Made by a program: the position numbers and the translations under genes. From contig QANZ01049188.1 of assembly GCA_003254925.1 (NCBI GenBank), positions 470,411-534,410 of the forward strand: a DNA stretch of 64,000 nt, given 5' to 3'. Positions 24,001-37,300 of this stretch are shown piece by piece. Under the pieces are notes generated by a model. It saw only the letters and a list, made by a program, of their open reading frames with translations, was not told the origin of the DNA and searched no databases. How positions within the stretch are numbered: the first letter of the stretch is position 1; each line of letters starts with the position of its first letter. This stretch comes from Chamaecrista fasciculata. Its lineage: Eukaryota; Streptophyta; Magnoliopsida; Fabales; Fabaceae.

Positions 24001-25822
24001 ATTGTTATCCTATTTGCATAACACATTACTTCAAAAATTGAAGACTGGTGACAAAATCTGGAGGGTATATCCACATTTGAGAGGTGATATTCTATCCTAC
24101 TTTGATTGGATCACGTGATTATAAAAATACTGTATATATATCATCAGTATCACACAAATTAAGCACACGGCTGTATAAATGGAAGAAGCACACCTCTTCC
24201 ATCCACTCCTACTCCATATATATATTGAATCTTTCATATCCTACACACACACACATATATATATATATATTTATAAACCAACATCACTAGCAACAAATTA
24301 CCACTGATCAACGCGAATTTTGACGTACTCGTTCTTGTTAATTACTTGAGCAAATTAATATTAATCACGATACCCACCACTCTATCTGTTTGTCTTATTT
24401 GCGCGAAATTTGTTTTACCTCTTACATATATGATATACCTTCATCATTATATACAGTATACATGGTATATATACTGTACGTACTGCCTTTTATAATATAT
24501 TCTTGATAATTATAGTAATTATTCCAACTTTCCAAGTTCGGGAACCAACATGCCTCTAATTAATCATGCAAAATTTGGAATTTTTTATTTTTCAAACCGC
24601 GTTGTTAAGTTTAATTTCAACACTACTGACATTTTCCGACTTTTCTTTTATTAATTTTGTCGCATGTGCAGGCGATCGATCAAGGCATATTCTTGTTTCA
24701 AGTTTCAACTACACAGCTAGATATCCTGTAGAAGCATGTTTAGAAATACTGATATCGCTAATAAAAGGACATTTGCTGATATGCATGCAAGTAATTAAAT
24801 AAAATTGACTTCCTCACAGATAAAATCATATATAAAACTGTATAGCAATGTACACCTTCATCTTCATTGAAAGGAGGTTGCAATGCATATATATATATAT
24901 ATATGATACGCATACTAGCTAAAACATTGACTTTCATTTTTCCATATTTTAATCCCTTTCTTTTCAACGATTTTCGTTGACCTTCGATCACCATAGCAAC
25001 CACCAAAATAAAAAATATGGACATAGCTGTAACTGACCATGTATATAAAAAATTGTAGTTAGCGCACACATGCACATTAATCACTTCAAAATTCCATGCT
25101 GTAAAAAGTGTAATAATTTATATATGTATATATATTCAGATACGGTAATTATGTATAGAGATGCCAAATGGGATGAAACCATTCTAGCATTAGCATAACA
25201 TACTTCCGTGAATAATGATCTATCAGTACTTAATTGGAATCTTGTTTTGGGATAGCTGGAATAGCAGGGCATGAAAATAACTTAATCCAATATAAAAATT
25301 AAACTTGAGCAGTGAGTATATGTTTGAGTGTTCATAAATAAAGGCTTTCCGCGTTATTTTACTAGTAATTCAATTTTTTTAAAAAAAGAAGAAGATGAAT
25401 CATTAAGTGAAATTAAAGACATCAGAATTAACAATGGCCTGCCACTTAATGTTATGGAAATAAAGAGCTCTAATTAATTTCTATATAAGAACTATATACA
25501 GTTCATCACCCCATCTATATTCATCAATTCAACTGTATGGAGCAATTCTAATATTCCGATCCATTCATTATTATATATATCCCTACCAAATAGCTTGGTA
25601 GGCGGAGAGTTCTTATACGTTTGACTGTTCTTTAGATGAAATTCCCATATAAATATAATAATGTCCAACCAATAATAGAAGCTTACTTATATATTAGTTA
25701 ATTATTAATTATATGGGTGTGTAATTGATCGACCAAGTAGCTAGGATTCCGTGGGAGACAATAATTAATAAACATAAACATTCCTTAACTGTAATAGCCT
25801 TAGAAAAGATGACAAGAATGGG

Positions 25823-25830
25823 TATAAAAA
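25823..25830 (+). promoter_or_regulatory. TATA box of the peroxidase gene
   Basis: TATAAAAA, 96 bases before the peroxidase start codon, a normal distance for a plant TATA box plus a short leader. Confidence 0.6.
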
Positions 25831-25925
25831 GAGAGAAATGGCCTGGCTAATTCCAATGCATTGGAACAAATTGAGATTAGTGAAGAAAGAGGCATTGTAA
25901 TCAGAAGTGTACGTAAGTTGTCAAA

Positions 25926-27387
<1,462 letters not shown>

Positions 27388-27498
27388 TTATTAGCTACCT
27401 AATTGTTTCTTTTTTTTTTTTCATATACTCTGTTTCTTTCTTTTTGCCAACGTGGTATTGTTAAACTATTGCTTGTGTCGTCGTTATGTTGCTTGTAT

Positions 27499-27547
27499 TG
27501 TCAATGTATTAAGTTTGTTTTTTGAACAAGTGTCAATGTACTAAGTT
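27499..27547. repeat. Micro-insertion with 17-bp direct repeats
   Basis: TGTCAATGTATTAAGTT (27499-27515) and TGTCAATGTACTAAGTT (27531-27547) flank a 15-base insert, TGTTTTTTGAACAAG; inverted it reads CTTGTTCAAAAAACA. One mismatch in 17. It lies in the probable 3' UTR of the peroxidase. Confidence 0.7.
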
Positions 27548-27884
27548 GATGTAACGAACTTTTGAATTAAAGATGACTGGACTTTTTTGTTGTTGCTTTT
27601 TAACGCATCTTTCTAATTTCTTTTTCTTTTTTGTTATTCATCTTTCGTAATCTATACACCTCTGAAACAATACAATATTAAAAAAAATGTTAATTATTAG
27701 CATCAGAAATATATATATCATGCATATTGAGTACATTAGTAAGAAGTTTACATTATTAAATTTAAAAGGTATATAATTCAATGTACTGAAGAATCACCTC
27801 CAACGCAAACCAACGTATGTAGTCCATATATCCTAAATATTTGAGAATAATGCTATTCAGATTACATGAAGATATATAAAGTAT

Positions 27885-28040
27885 CGAATAAGGTGTTGTT
27901 AACTCAGTAGGTCGTATAAACAAGTGTTGGGGGTTCGAATCCCGTCTATGCAGCAAACAATTGGCCAGTGACAAATCATGGAGCTCCAGATCCGCGGAGG
28001 ATTAATTCTTAACTTATTGAGCTTAATAAGTCTCAAATTA
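27885..28040 (+). mobile_element. tRNA-derived SINE
   Basis: TTAACTCAGTAGGTCGTA is an A-box-like head and GGGGGTTCGAATCCC a good B box. The body TTGGCCAGTGACAAA and tail ATCCGCGGAGGATTAATTC match the SINE at 20408-20575 in the opposite orientation. Confidence 0.75.
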
Positions 28041-28990
28041 CAGAACAATAGAATACAAAGCAAAAGAGAAAGAAAACAGTAAAATGTCAAAGGTAAAAGA
28101 TGGAGAGATGACTGAAAGGATATCAAATTCCCATAGATGAAAGGAAAGTATACACCAAGAATGCCCTCTTCGAGTGGGGACTCACTCCAAGACTCACGTC
28201 TTAACAAAATTCATCCATAATTCCCCTAATGCAATTATTATCATTATATAGAACATTGCCTAATAAATTCTGCTATTGTAACTAATTCTTTGCTGCTATC
28301 ACGCTTTTCCCACATGAAAGTCTTCATCGCTTCCTCTTTATTCAACTTGGTATCCATGTCAGCAACTAGATCAGCTCCCACGTCACAGAATTTGCCATGT
28401 AATTCCATTTCATTCCATTGATATGTATCAGGGATACTTTCAGGAAAAAAAAAAAAAAGGTGCTGTTACGGGGCACTCGGTTTTTTAAAAAGGTTTAGTT
28501 GTAGAATGCGTTCCACTTATGAAGGGATGCAAAACACGCAGGATAACAATTTTGTTACTTCAGATTCTGTTCAAATTAAAGATAGAGTCCACATAGAAGC
28601 TAAAAAATTAACGTGTTTTGGATATTCACCTAATTAAATCTAGCTGTCAACAAATCAAAATTGAACCTAATATTAAAAGATTTGGCTGATCTTTTTATCT
28701 TTCTCATAAATAATAACGTTTTTTATATTCAAAGCAAAACATGATTATTTAATCAAATTGTAAAACTTAAATTTTAAAATATTATATATAATTGGAAATT
28801 TGTAATTCAGTTTGGACTGAAACATCAGTTTGATATCATATATATTTACTTTTATCTTCTTTATATATATATATATATTATAGGACTTCGCGTTTAAAAA
28901 AGATATATATTAAGTTGATCTTCTTAATATATATATTTCAATTTCAATTTAGTCATTATTAAGTTGATCTTCTCAATTTTATTTTTGATG

Positions 28991-29031
28991 AAATCTTCTC
29001 AAATTTTTTTTGAACAATCAAATCTTCTCAA
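28991..29031. repeat. Micro-insertion with 12-bp direct repeats
   Basis: AAATCTTCTCAA occurs at 28991-29002 and 29020-29031. The insert ATTTTTTTTGAACAATC, inverted, is GATTGTTCAAAAAAAAT, with the same TTGTTCAAAA core as the copy at 27516-27530. Confidence 0.6.
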
Positions 29032-29330
29032 TTTGATCCTCCGTAATTTATTTTATTTTCAATGTTAGTTCATCTATTTATGTTTTAAATAAATTGATTA
29101 TGTAATAATATTAATTGAAAACGCAAAAATCCATTAGTTAATGATATGACATATTAATTACTACATAAATCTATATTTTTTTTATTAAATATAATCAATA
29201 TAAATAATTTTTTTAGATTTTATATAAAACTTATAGACCTTTTATAAATTTATTCTATTAATATAAAAATAAGATTTAGTTATATGTCAGTCTATATATT
29301 ACATTGTGAATTAAAGATACCATATCTATA

Positions 29331-29673
29331 TCTATACTATATTATATGGCTCCACCCTTTATGGTTGGTCAAAAATAGTGAATTAAAAAATTAAAAAAGA
29401 AAAATAAAATCACCCACTCTCTCTCCCACTCACTCTCCCCACTTCTTTAAAAAAATAAATGAATTAAAAAAATACAAAAAACAATTAAAAATTAAAAATG
29501 CCACTACTCTTTCCCCACTCACTCTCCCCATATGAGGTAATTTCAAATTAGTCCTAAATATTTTATAATTTCTCAAATTGGTTCCAAACTTACTCTTTTA
29601 TCAATATAAAAATTTAATATAATCTTCAACTTTAAATCAATTCAAACGTTACATGTATATTGGCGTGCCCTAG
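29331..29673 (+). mobile_element. Possible non-autonomous Helitron
   Basis: The left end TCTATACTATATTATATGG follows an A, and the right end CCCTAG precedes a T, fitting Helitron insertion between A and T with 5'-TC and CTRR-3' ends. The interior repeats CACTCTCTCTCCCACTCACT-type tracts. The required hairpin just before the 3' end is poor (TACATGTA), so the call is tentative. Confidence 0.35.
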
Positions 29674-30208
29674 TATATATATATATATTCAATTATGGAT
29701 AATATATCATTAATTTAGTTAAATATTAGATAAAAGGACAAGTATTAGTAAATAAAAAATTTGTGAGGAATTAAATTTAAAAAAAAATTATGATGGATCA
29801 ATTTGAATAAATACAAATTGGTGGAGGATTAAATCATTAAAATCTTATTTTAGTCATTCAGCCAAATACGGATACCGATACGTAGATGTAAAGTAATCTT
29901 CCGGATCCGACCCAATTAGTGTCAAATGTCAATGGGTTTCGCTCGGTTCTTCAGTATCACGTTCTCCTAAGATTTCTATGCGTTTCGTTCGGGTTTCCCA
30001 CTATAACAAGGAATAAGGTATTCCTATTCCTTTTCCAAAACCAAATCCTTCTCCTACTTCAATTCTACTCTTACATACTGATTACTGAATACTCTCATTC
30101 TTTCTTGAACGCCCTCCTCTATAAAATCTCTTGCTCCCCAATTCCACCCCTCAAACGATTTCTGTATCCGAGGGTTTTTGCTTCTTCAGCAATCTCAGAT
30201 TCTTCACT

Positions 30209-33091
30209 ATGATGCTCAGAATTCGTAGTCGCGATGGCCTTGAGCGGGTCTCTGTTGATAATCCTCATATCACAGTCGCCCAACTCAAATCCTTAATCCA
30301 ATCCCAGCTTCAAATTCCCATTCACAATCAAACCCTCTCTACCAATCAAAACCTTCTACTTGCCAAGACTCACGAAGATCTTCTCCGATTTACTGATATG
30401 TCTAACGCCGACACTCCTCTCTCAGCCCTCAATCTCTCCCACGGCTCTATCGTGTTTTTGGCCTACGAGGGAGAGCGTAGGGTTGCTGGGCCTGCCTTCA
30501 ATCCTGCCGGCTCCTTTGGCCGCAAGATGACTATGGATGATCTAATCGCCAACCAAATGCGTGTTAGCCGACAGGAAAACCCGCATTGCGAGTTGGTTTC
30601 CTTCGATCGAGATTGTGCCAACGCGTTTCAGCATTATGTCAATGAGACCCTCGCTTTCGCTGTCAAAAGAGGTGGATTCATGTACGGCACCGTTTCAGAG
30701 GAGGGTAAGGTTGAGGTGAATTTCATATACGAGCCTCCCCAGCAGGGGTCGGAGGATAGTTTATTGTTTTTCAGAGACCCCGATGAAGAAAAGTTGGTGG
30801 ATGCTATTGCGGTGGGATTGGGGATGAGAAAAGTTGGCTTTATTTTTACGCAGACCATCTCTCAGGATAAAAAGGATTATACCTTGTCCAATAGGGAGGT
30901 TCTTCAGGCTGCAGAATTCCACGCAGAGAGTGAATTGAAGGAGTGGGTGACGGCTATAGTGAAGCTGGAGGTGAATGAGGAAGGGGTTGCGGCTGTGCAC
31001 TTTGAGGCGTTTCAGATGAGTGATACCTGTATTAAATTGTTCAAAGAAGGCTGGTTTGAAACAGAAATTGGTGAAGATGACGATCCCAAGTTATCAAAAA
31101 TGAAGAAGGATGTAGTTGTTGGAGTTAAAGATACTAGAGAGGTTGACAATGATTTCTTCTTGGTGGTGGTAAAGATCTTTGATCACCAGGTATGTCATTC
31201 ACTGTTGCATAACTTATTTTACGCCTTTCATTGATCTCTTATCATGCTAGATGAATTGCGGTACATCTCTATTAGTTATTTTGCCCATTGGAAGTAGTTT
31301 TCTTTATGAGCTACAAAAATCAGTGACTTAAATCGCAACTAAACTTGTTTTGTGGCTTGAACTCTAATTGACTTTGTGGGAATTGGGATGACCGGAAAAT
31401 TCTTGAGACAGAACAGTAAGGGAAAGATGTAAGAAAGACTGGATGTAGTAAACTGCTGGCAGAATATGGACTTACAAATTAGGGAAATAATTGCAAAGAA
31501 CATCCTAGGATATTGTTATATGTAAAATAAATCATGCACCTGACGGTTATATTAGATCAAGTACCAATCATATTGGGATTGCAAAAGTTGATTGTACATA
31601 TAGCTTGATGAGATGATCAAGTACCCAGTTATGAGATGTATTCTGTAGCTGTAATGTTCTTAGTCATTGTTAAGTTGATGCTTATTTGTTTAAAGCTATG
31701 AAGTTTTCTTTACTTGTTAAGTATATGATGTTAAGGACTTAAGGTGCTGAAAGTTATGAAATTAAACATGCTTCCATAGTTCCACAAGTAAACTGTAATC
31801 ATAACCTTTCTTATTAAAGAAAGCAATTGACAAGCAGAAGGCAGCATTTTAAAGGCAAATCTGATACAAGTGGAATGTTGGATATCTAGAAGTTTACTTT
31901 CTCACTAGGTCTGTGTTGTTATGTAGAAATGCTTCACAAGACGAGCTTTTAAAGTTGTAACTGATATTGGTTTTGCAAGGTGAGTCTTAGCAAATCCATG
32001 TTTGAGCTCCAGCTGGGCCTTTTTGGGGTATAGTAATATGCCTGGACTATACCTTGGTAGTCCATTTTACCTGGGTTAGGTCATAGCTGGGTCCTTTGAC
32101 TGAGCTATTGGTAAATTCTTGACCCTTTTTTTTGGTTTTAAACTACTTATTCACCTTGAAATTCCAAGACAGTGTACAAAAAATAGGTGAAGAGATGGTC
32201 TATAATTTTTTTTTAGATTTAAGGGGGGAAAAACTGGATATTAGTCTTATTTTCTTTTTGTTCACCGTGACTTGAACCAAGTATATATTTAATGTAATTT
32301 AGTTTAGTGTTAATAAATATATATAGGAGACTATCTTATCCCCAGCAAAACAACAAAATGTGTAATTATCTGTTGTCTTCTTTGAGTGGTTTGTTTTCCC
32401 TGTATTTCGGGTGGCATTTAAGATAGTGCCTGGATGATTGGATCATTTTTCCAGTTGCTGGCTAATTTCCTACTTCTGTGACTGCATGAGCCTTAAGGAA
32501 TATTTGTGCCCTGTAGAAAGACGTGTTTTTGGTGGGTGGATTAAGAAGGAAAATGGGGAAATGATGCTTTTCCAACTCAAACAGAGAGACTTGTCACAAA
32601 TACTGGTGTATTGGTGTCAACAAAATAAATGTAGTACTGTTGATAACTTAATCTGACAAAAGTAAGATATCTTGATGTGGTTCACTAGGGCCAACGCTCA
32701 TACTAGATGTCAATGTGATATTACTGCTTTCTTCTACTACTTGCTGGGTGATGCAAACCTTTCCTCTCATTGTATTTGGCCTGTATAATTTTCATTCATT
32801 CATTGCACTTATGAATTTGTTGTTACTTTAATATAGGGCCCTCTTTCATCAACATTTCCCATTGAGAACCGGAATACTCAAGTTACAATGAGAGCACTGA
32901 AGAATCATCTTGACCGAACAAAAAGCCTTCCATTTGTGAAGCGAATATCTGACTTTCATCTTCTTCTGGTGCTAGCAAGGGTTTTAGACTTGAACGCTGA
33001 TGTTCCTGCATTGACAGAATGTGTTCAGACACAGAGTACTGTACCAGAAGGTTACCAGATCCTGATCGAGTCCATGGCCAGTACTGCTTGA
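30209..33091 (+). CDS. NPL4: NPL4-like protein (CDC48 cofactor)
   Basis: Two exons, 30209-31189 and 32837-33091, separated by a 1.65-kb intron; 1236 nt, 411 aa. NPL4 works with UFD1 to recruit the AAA ATPase CDC48 to ubiquitinated substrates for extraction and degradation. The N-terminal ubiquitin-like fold covers about residues 1-80 (MMLRIRSRDGLERVSVDN). The NPL4 core follows with GSFGRKMTMDDLI, FDRDCANAFQHYVNETLAFA and KRGGFMYGTV. No C-terminal zinc finger is present, as is normal in plant NPL4. The start MMLRIRSRDG is the conserved one; an in-frame ATG at 30131 would add 26 non-conserved residues and lies in the leader. Second exon ends LIESMASTA. The gene is 1.3 kb upstream of SCC3, as in Arabidopsis At2g47970-At2g47980 (recalled). 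Confidence 0.95.
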
Positions 33092-34396
33092 TTTGTGCAG
33101 GTGACCCAATGAGCTCAGTCACGTATGATGGTCACAATAGAATTATGCATTTACTCATTTAGTATTTTGGTCCTATGAAGTTATGTGATGTGCTTGGCTG
33201 TGCAAATTACTGCATCCGATCCCTCTTTCTTCTGCCTCGACTTTCTTTTTTTTAATTTATAGAGTGGTGGTATGCTGGATACTTTTGTACATTAGTTCAT
33301 TTAATGATTATGAAGCTTTAAGCTTTACCAAAGCAAGAGAATAATGCTCCAAATTAGGTATGAAATGATGGTTTAAACTTTAAACCAGTGTGTTTAAAGC
33401 TTTTGGAGATAGCTTTTGCCAAGTCGCTAGTTGAGAAGGTGTTACTTGTTTGATGCATTTCCAAGCTAATGGACGAGAAATCTGTGATCTGTCTCTTCTC
33501 CAACAGGCAACAAGGTTCCATTGTTCTGAAATTTTAAGCGGCGTTTATCCTCCCATTTTATGCGGAAGAACTTGTTTTTTCATACACAATCATTCACCTT
33601 TTTTTTTTAAAAAAAAATTAAACAAGTTTGATCCAAAAGCCGTCGATAATTCCTCTCTCACAAGTCACAACTTGTGAAACAAATCATTTACATTTTTCTT
33701 GGATCACAAGTTGCAAACATTGTTTTCAGCAATAAGGAAACAATCAGCGCAGTTATTCTCTATTATCTCTAAAATATTATATTGACCAAGTATATTTCAT
33801 CAATTTTATGAGATTACACATTAATGAAGCTTATCAAGTAAGTAAGTCTCTATGATTAATTTTCGAAATGTTTTCTACAGATATATAATTAAATTACATG
33901 TAATTTTTTTTAAAAATTATATTAATTTTAAATATTATATTGAAAATATGGATATAAATAATATATTAAAGCAATTAATCTAAATAATAAAAAGTGAGAG
34001 GATGAGATAATTAATTTTTGTATCTTTTAATTTTGGAATATAAAAATTAAACCAACAAAACGCACTATTTCAAAATAATTTATAAAAAATGAACATTTAC
34101 TCGATAATACAATAATCTATATATTAAAAAAAAATTACCGCGCCCTCTATTTTTTTTCCGTAAAAAAACCGCTGGACTGCCATTGTAAATATTATTACCA
34201 ATTGGCGGGAGATTTCTTATTTCGGAGTCTCAACACTGAAGTGGCCAAAATCCTGAATCCCTCTTTCTTTTCCGTTTTGCAAAATCCAGGGATTAGGGCA
34301 AGCTTCTCTTTCCAGCGAACCTTGTCTTTCTATACTCGGGCACGACTAGCCAGTTTAATTACAGGTAAAACCGTCGTTTCAGAAACATATTAGGTC
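33092..34396. other. Spacer between NPL4 and SCC3
   Basis: NPL4 3' UTR followed by AT-rich DNA and the SCC3 promoter/leader (upstream of 34397). No further gene or clear element seen. Confidence 0.6.
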
Positions 34397-37300
34397 ATGG
34401 AAGATTCTGCTGCACCTTCTGAAGCATCAACTCGTCGTCCCGTGAGTTTCAATTCTCGTTTGTCTCTTTCTGTTTTTAAGCTCTCAACACGAAATTACTG
34501 GTTGTACTTCAACTTTTCGGTGTTCTAATTAAGCAGAAAAGGAGTAGAGCTCAGGTCCAAAACACCGGGAAACAGCTTCGCCAGGAAAAAGATGGGGATG
34601 ACGATAGCCGCGCTAGGACCAGTGATACTAGTGAGCAAGTGGACAGGGAGAGTTCACCTGATGAGTTCGATGAAGCCCGCCCAAAATCTAAGCGAAATCG
34701 TGCTGCAGAAGGAACTTCTGGGCCGGCGCACAAAGTCGTTGATCAGAGCTTAATTGGTAAACCCTCGAGGCTATAGTAATTGAAAATTATTTATCCGTAT
34801 TAATCAAATTTATACAGTTTGTGGCGGTTTGGAAGTTTGATGCAACTCTTGCCATGTTACCTGTAAACCACGAATGTGGTGGACATGCTAGCTTATATTT
34901 TGATTTTATGTCCCTTTCGTTTTGATCATTTTGGTTATTTCTCTTATTGGCTGTGTATAATAATAAACTCGTTTTTATAACTTCCCATTTCATTGTTAAT
35001 TTTAAGTTAGAAAGTGTGTATAATTTTGTTACTTCAGATATGCTTCATTGAAGTCAAAATGGGCGGGTGGAAATGATATTGTATTTGGATACAATACATG
35101 CTTTATATATTAGACTATTATCTCTACTCATTACCGAGAGTATCTATTCTTCATCATGAACTCTTAGTTATGCATTTGTATGATCTGAAGTTAACAGCTC
35201 CATGATCTGTTGCATTTTAACTAAGAATGGGTAATTCTATAATTTGATCTCTTGTATGGGCCTTCCTTCCCCCTTAGGGTGGCTTTAATCAGAGTTGAGG
35301 TTTCTATCTTGTTGAAACTGGACTGAGGTTGAGGTTAATTTTCTTGTATGATTTCTGCAGAGGTTGTTAAAGGTCATGGCAGGCTTATTCCTCATGTTGT
35401 AAAAAAATGGGTTGAACGCTATGAAACTGATCCAAAACCTGCAATGGTTGAACTCTTGACAATGCTGTTTGAGGTAGTTAAAAGTTTCTTAAGCATTTGA
35501 TTCATTTGAAGGAGTTCTTGATGTAGACATGTCAATCCGAGGCCAAATGTAGATCATCAAGAAACTTGGGATTTTCTTAGCATTTCAATTATCAAATATA
35601 GATATGTCCCTGTTGATTTTGAAACCCTTTTTGAGAGTAATGAATGTATCAAATTGTTTAGGCATGTGGCGCCAAGTATTATAATAGTGGAGATCTTATG
35701 GATGAGACTGATGTAGATGATGTTGTGGTTGCTCTTGTCAACTGTGCTAAAAGGGTACATTCCTGATTGTTTCTTTTCATTCTAGTATTCACGTCCTTGT
35801 ATTATTTTGAATTCAGACATTGATTGTCACATTTACTTTTTTGTGAAATTATAGGGTGAAGTTGAAGATTATCAAAATTCAAAGAAAAAGGAGATTAAGA
35901 ACTTCAAAGAGAATCTTGAATCATTCTGGGATACTTTGGTTCGTGAGTGTCAATATGGTCCATTGTTTGATCAGGTTTTGTTTGACAAATGCATGGACTA
36001 TATTATTGCCCTGTCATGGTTAGTATATGATTATTAAAGTTCTGAGTTTTATTTAACATACGTGATGGCTTATATGCTGTTGTATATATGCAGCACTCCA
36101 CCAAGAGTTTACCGTCAAGTTGCTTCACTGATGGGTCTTCAACTTGTTACATCATACATAACTGTTGCTAAAATGCTTGGTGCACAGAGAGAGACTACAC
36201 GTAGGCAGTTGGATGCTGAAAAAAAGAAAAGAACTGAGGGGCCTCGGGTGGAATCTTTGAATAAAAGGTTTTCGACCACTCATGAGAAAATAACAATGTT
36301 GGAGGAGATGATGCGTAAAATATTTACAGGGTAAGAGTTTTCTGAACTGAAGAAACGATTTCTTCCTTAATGGGAAATCAACTGTATTGTAGTTGTTGAC
36401 AGTGTCTCTAACACATCCACATAATGTCCTTTTGAAGGTTGTTTGTGCATCGCTACAGAGACATTGACCCAAATATTAGAATGTCATGCATCGAGTCTCT
36501 GGGCGTATGGATTCTGTCATACCCATCACTGTTTCTGCAGGATTTGTACTTGAAGTATCTTGGATGGACGTTAAATGACAAGGTAACGAACAAGTTTAAA
36601 TTAATGATTTTGTGAATTTTTAATTGTTTATGTAGCACGTAACTTACTTGCTTCTCCTTTTCCAATTTAATTTTTTGAACACCCTCCAATCTGTAGAATG
36701 CTGGTGTTAGAAAGGCTTCTATAAACGCATTGCAAAACCTTTATGAGGTGAATGACAATGTGCCAACCCTTGGTTTATTTACTGAAAGATTTTCAGGGCG
36801 GATGATTGAGCTTGCTGATGACATTGATGTTTCTGTGGCTGTTTGTGCCATAGGACTTGTTAAACAGCTTTTAAGGTCCGGTTTTATGTTCTGGTGATAT
36901 ATTAATTGGTTTCGATTGAATTTTTTTCCCAACATATTGTATATTGTGTTTTGGTTTCTTGCTGCCCTGCAGGCATCAACTTCTGCCTGAAGATGACTTG
37001 GGTCCTTTGTACGATCTGTTGATTGATGATCCCCCAGAAATTAGACATGCTATTGGAGCATTAGTGTATGATCACTTAATTGCTCAAAAATTTAATAGCT
37101 CCCAATCAGGTTTCAAGCTAATAATCAACCTTTTCACATTAAAATGGCTTCTTTTTTTTTTTTCCCTTTTACTATGAGAGACATGTGATTNTGTGTTTTG
37201 GTTTCTTGCTATGAGAGACATGTGATTAGGATAATACTTTTTCTAGGTGAAAGCGACGGTTCTTCTGAGGTCCATCTTAAAAGAATGTTAAGAATTCTGG

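Larger units (their letters stand above)
17560..25925. other. 8.3-kb gene-free region rich in transposon remains
   Basis: No supported protein gene between the ROPGAP and peroxidase starts. It contains CT-rich ROPGAP leader DNA, an assembly-joint duplication at 18513-18607, a SINE at 20408-20575, a joined duplication at 20749-21449, a 1074-bp hairpin element at 21606-22679, a hAT MITE at 22702-23197, a micro-insertion at 23324-23374 and a possible retrotransposon relic at 23617-24000. (TA)n runs are common, for example at 24252-24271 and 24884-24904. Confidence 0.65.
27388..30208. other. Intergenic region between peroxidase and NPL4
   Basis: Peroxidase 3' UTR with a micro-insertion at 27499-27547, a SINE at 27885-28040, AT-rich DNA with another micro-insertion at 28991-29031, a possible Helitron at 29331-29673 and the NPL4 promoter. 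No gene seen. Confidence 0.6.

Noticed and set aside
23220-24910. (TC)n and (TA)n runs as a centromere or CRISPR-like array
   Set aside because: They are ordinary microsatellites with no regular spacer; CRISPR arrays are not expected in plant nuclear DNA.
33600-33620. T-run followed by A-run as a hairpin terminator
   Set aside because: Simple homopolymers in a nuclear spacer; no evidence of function.
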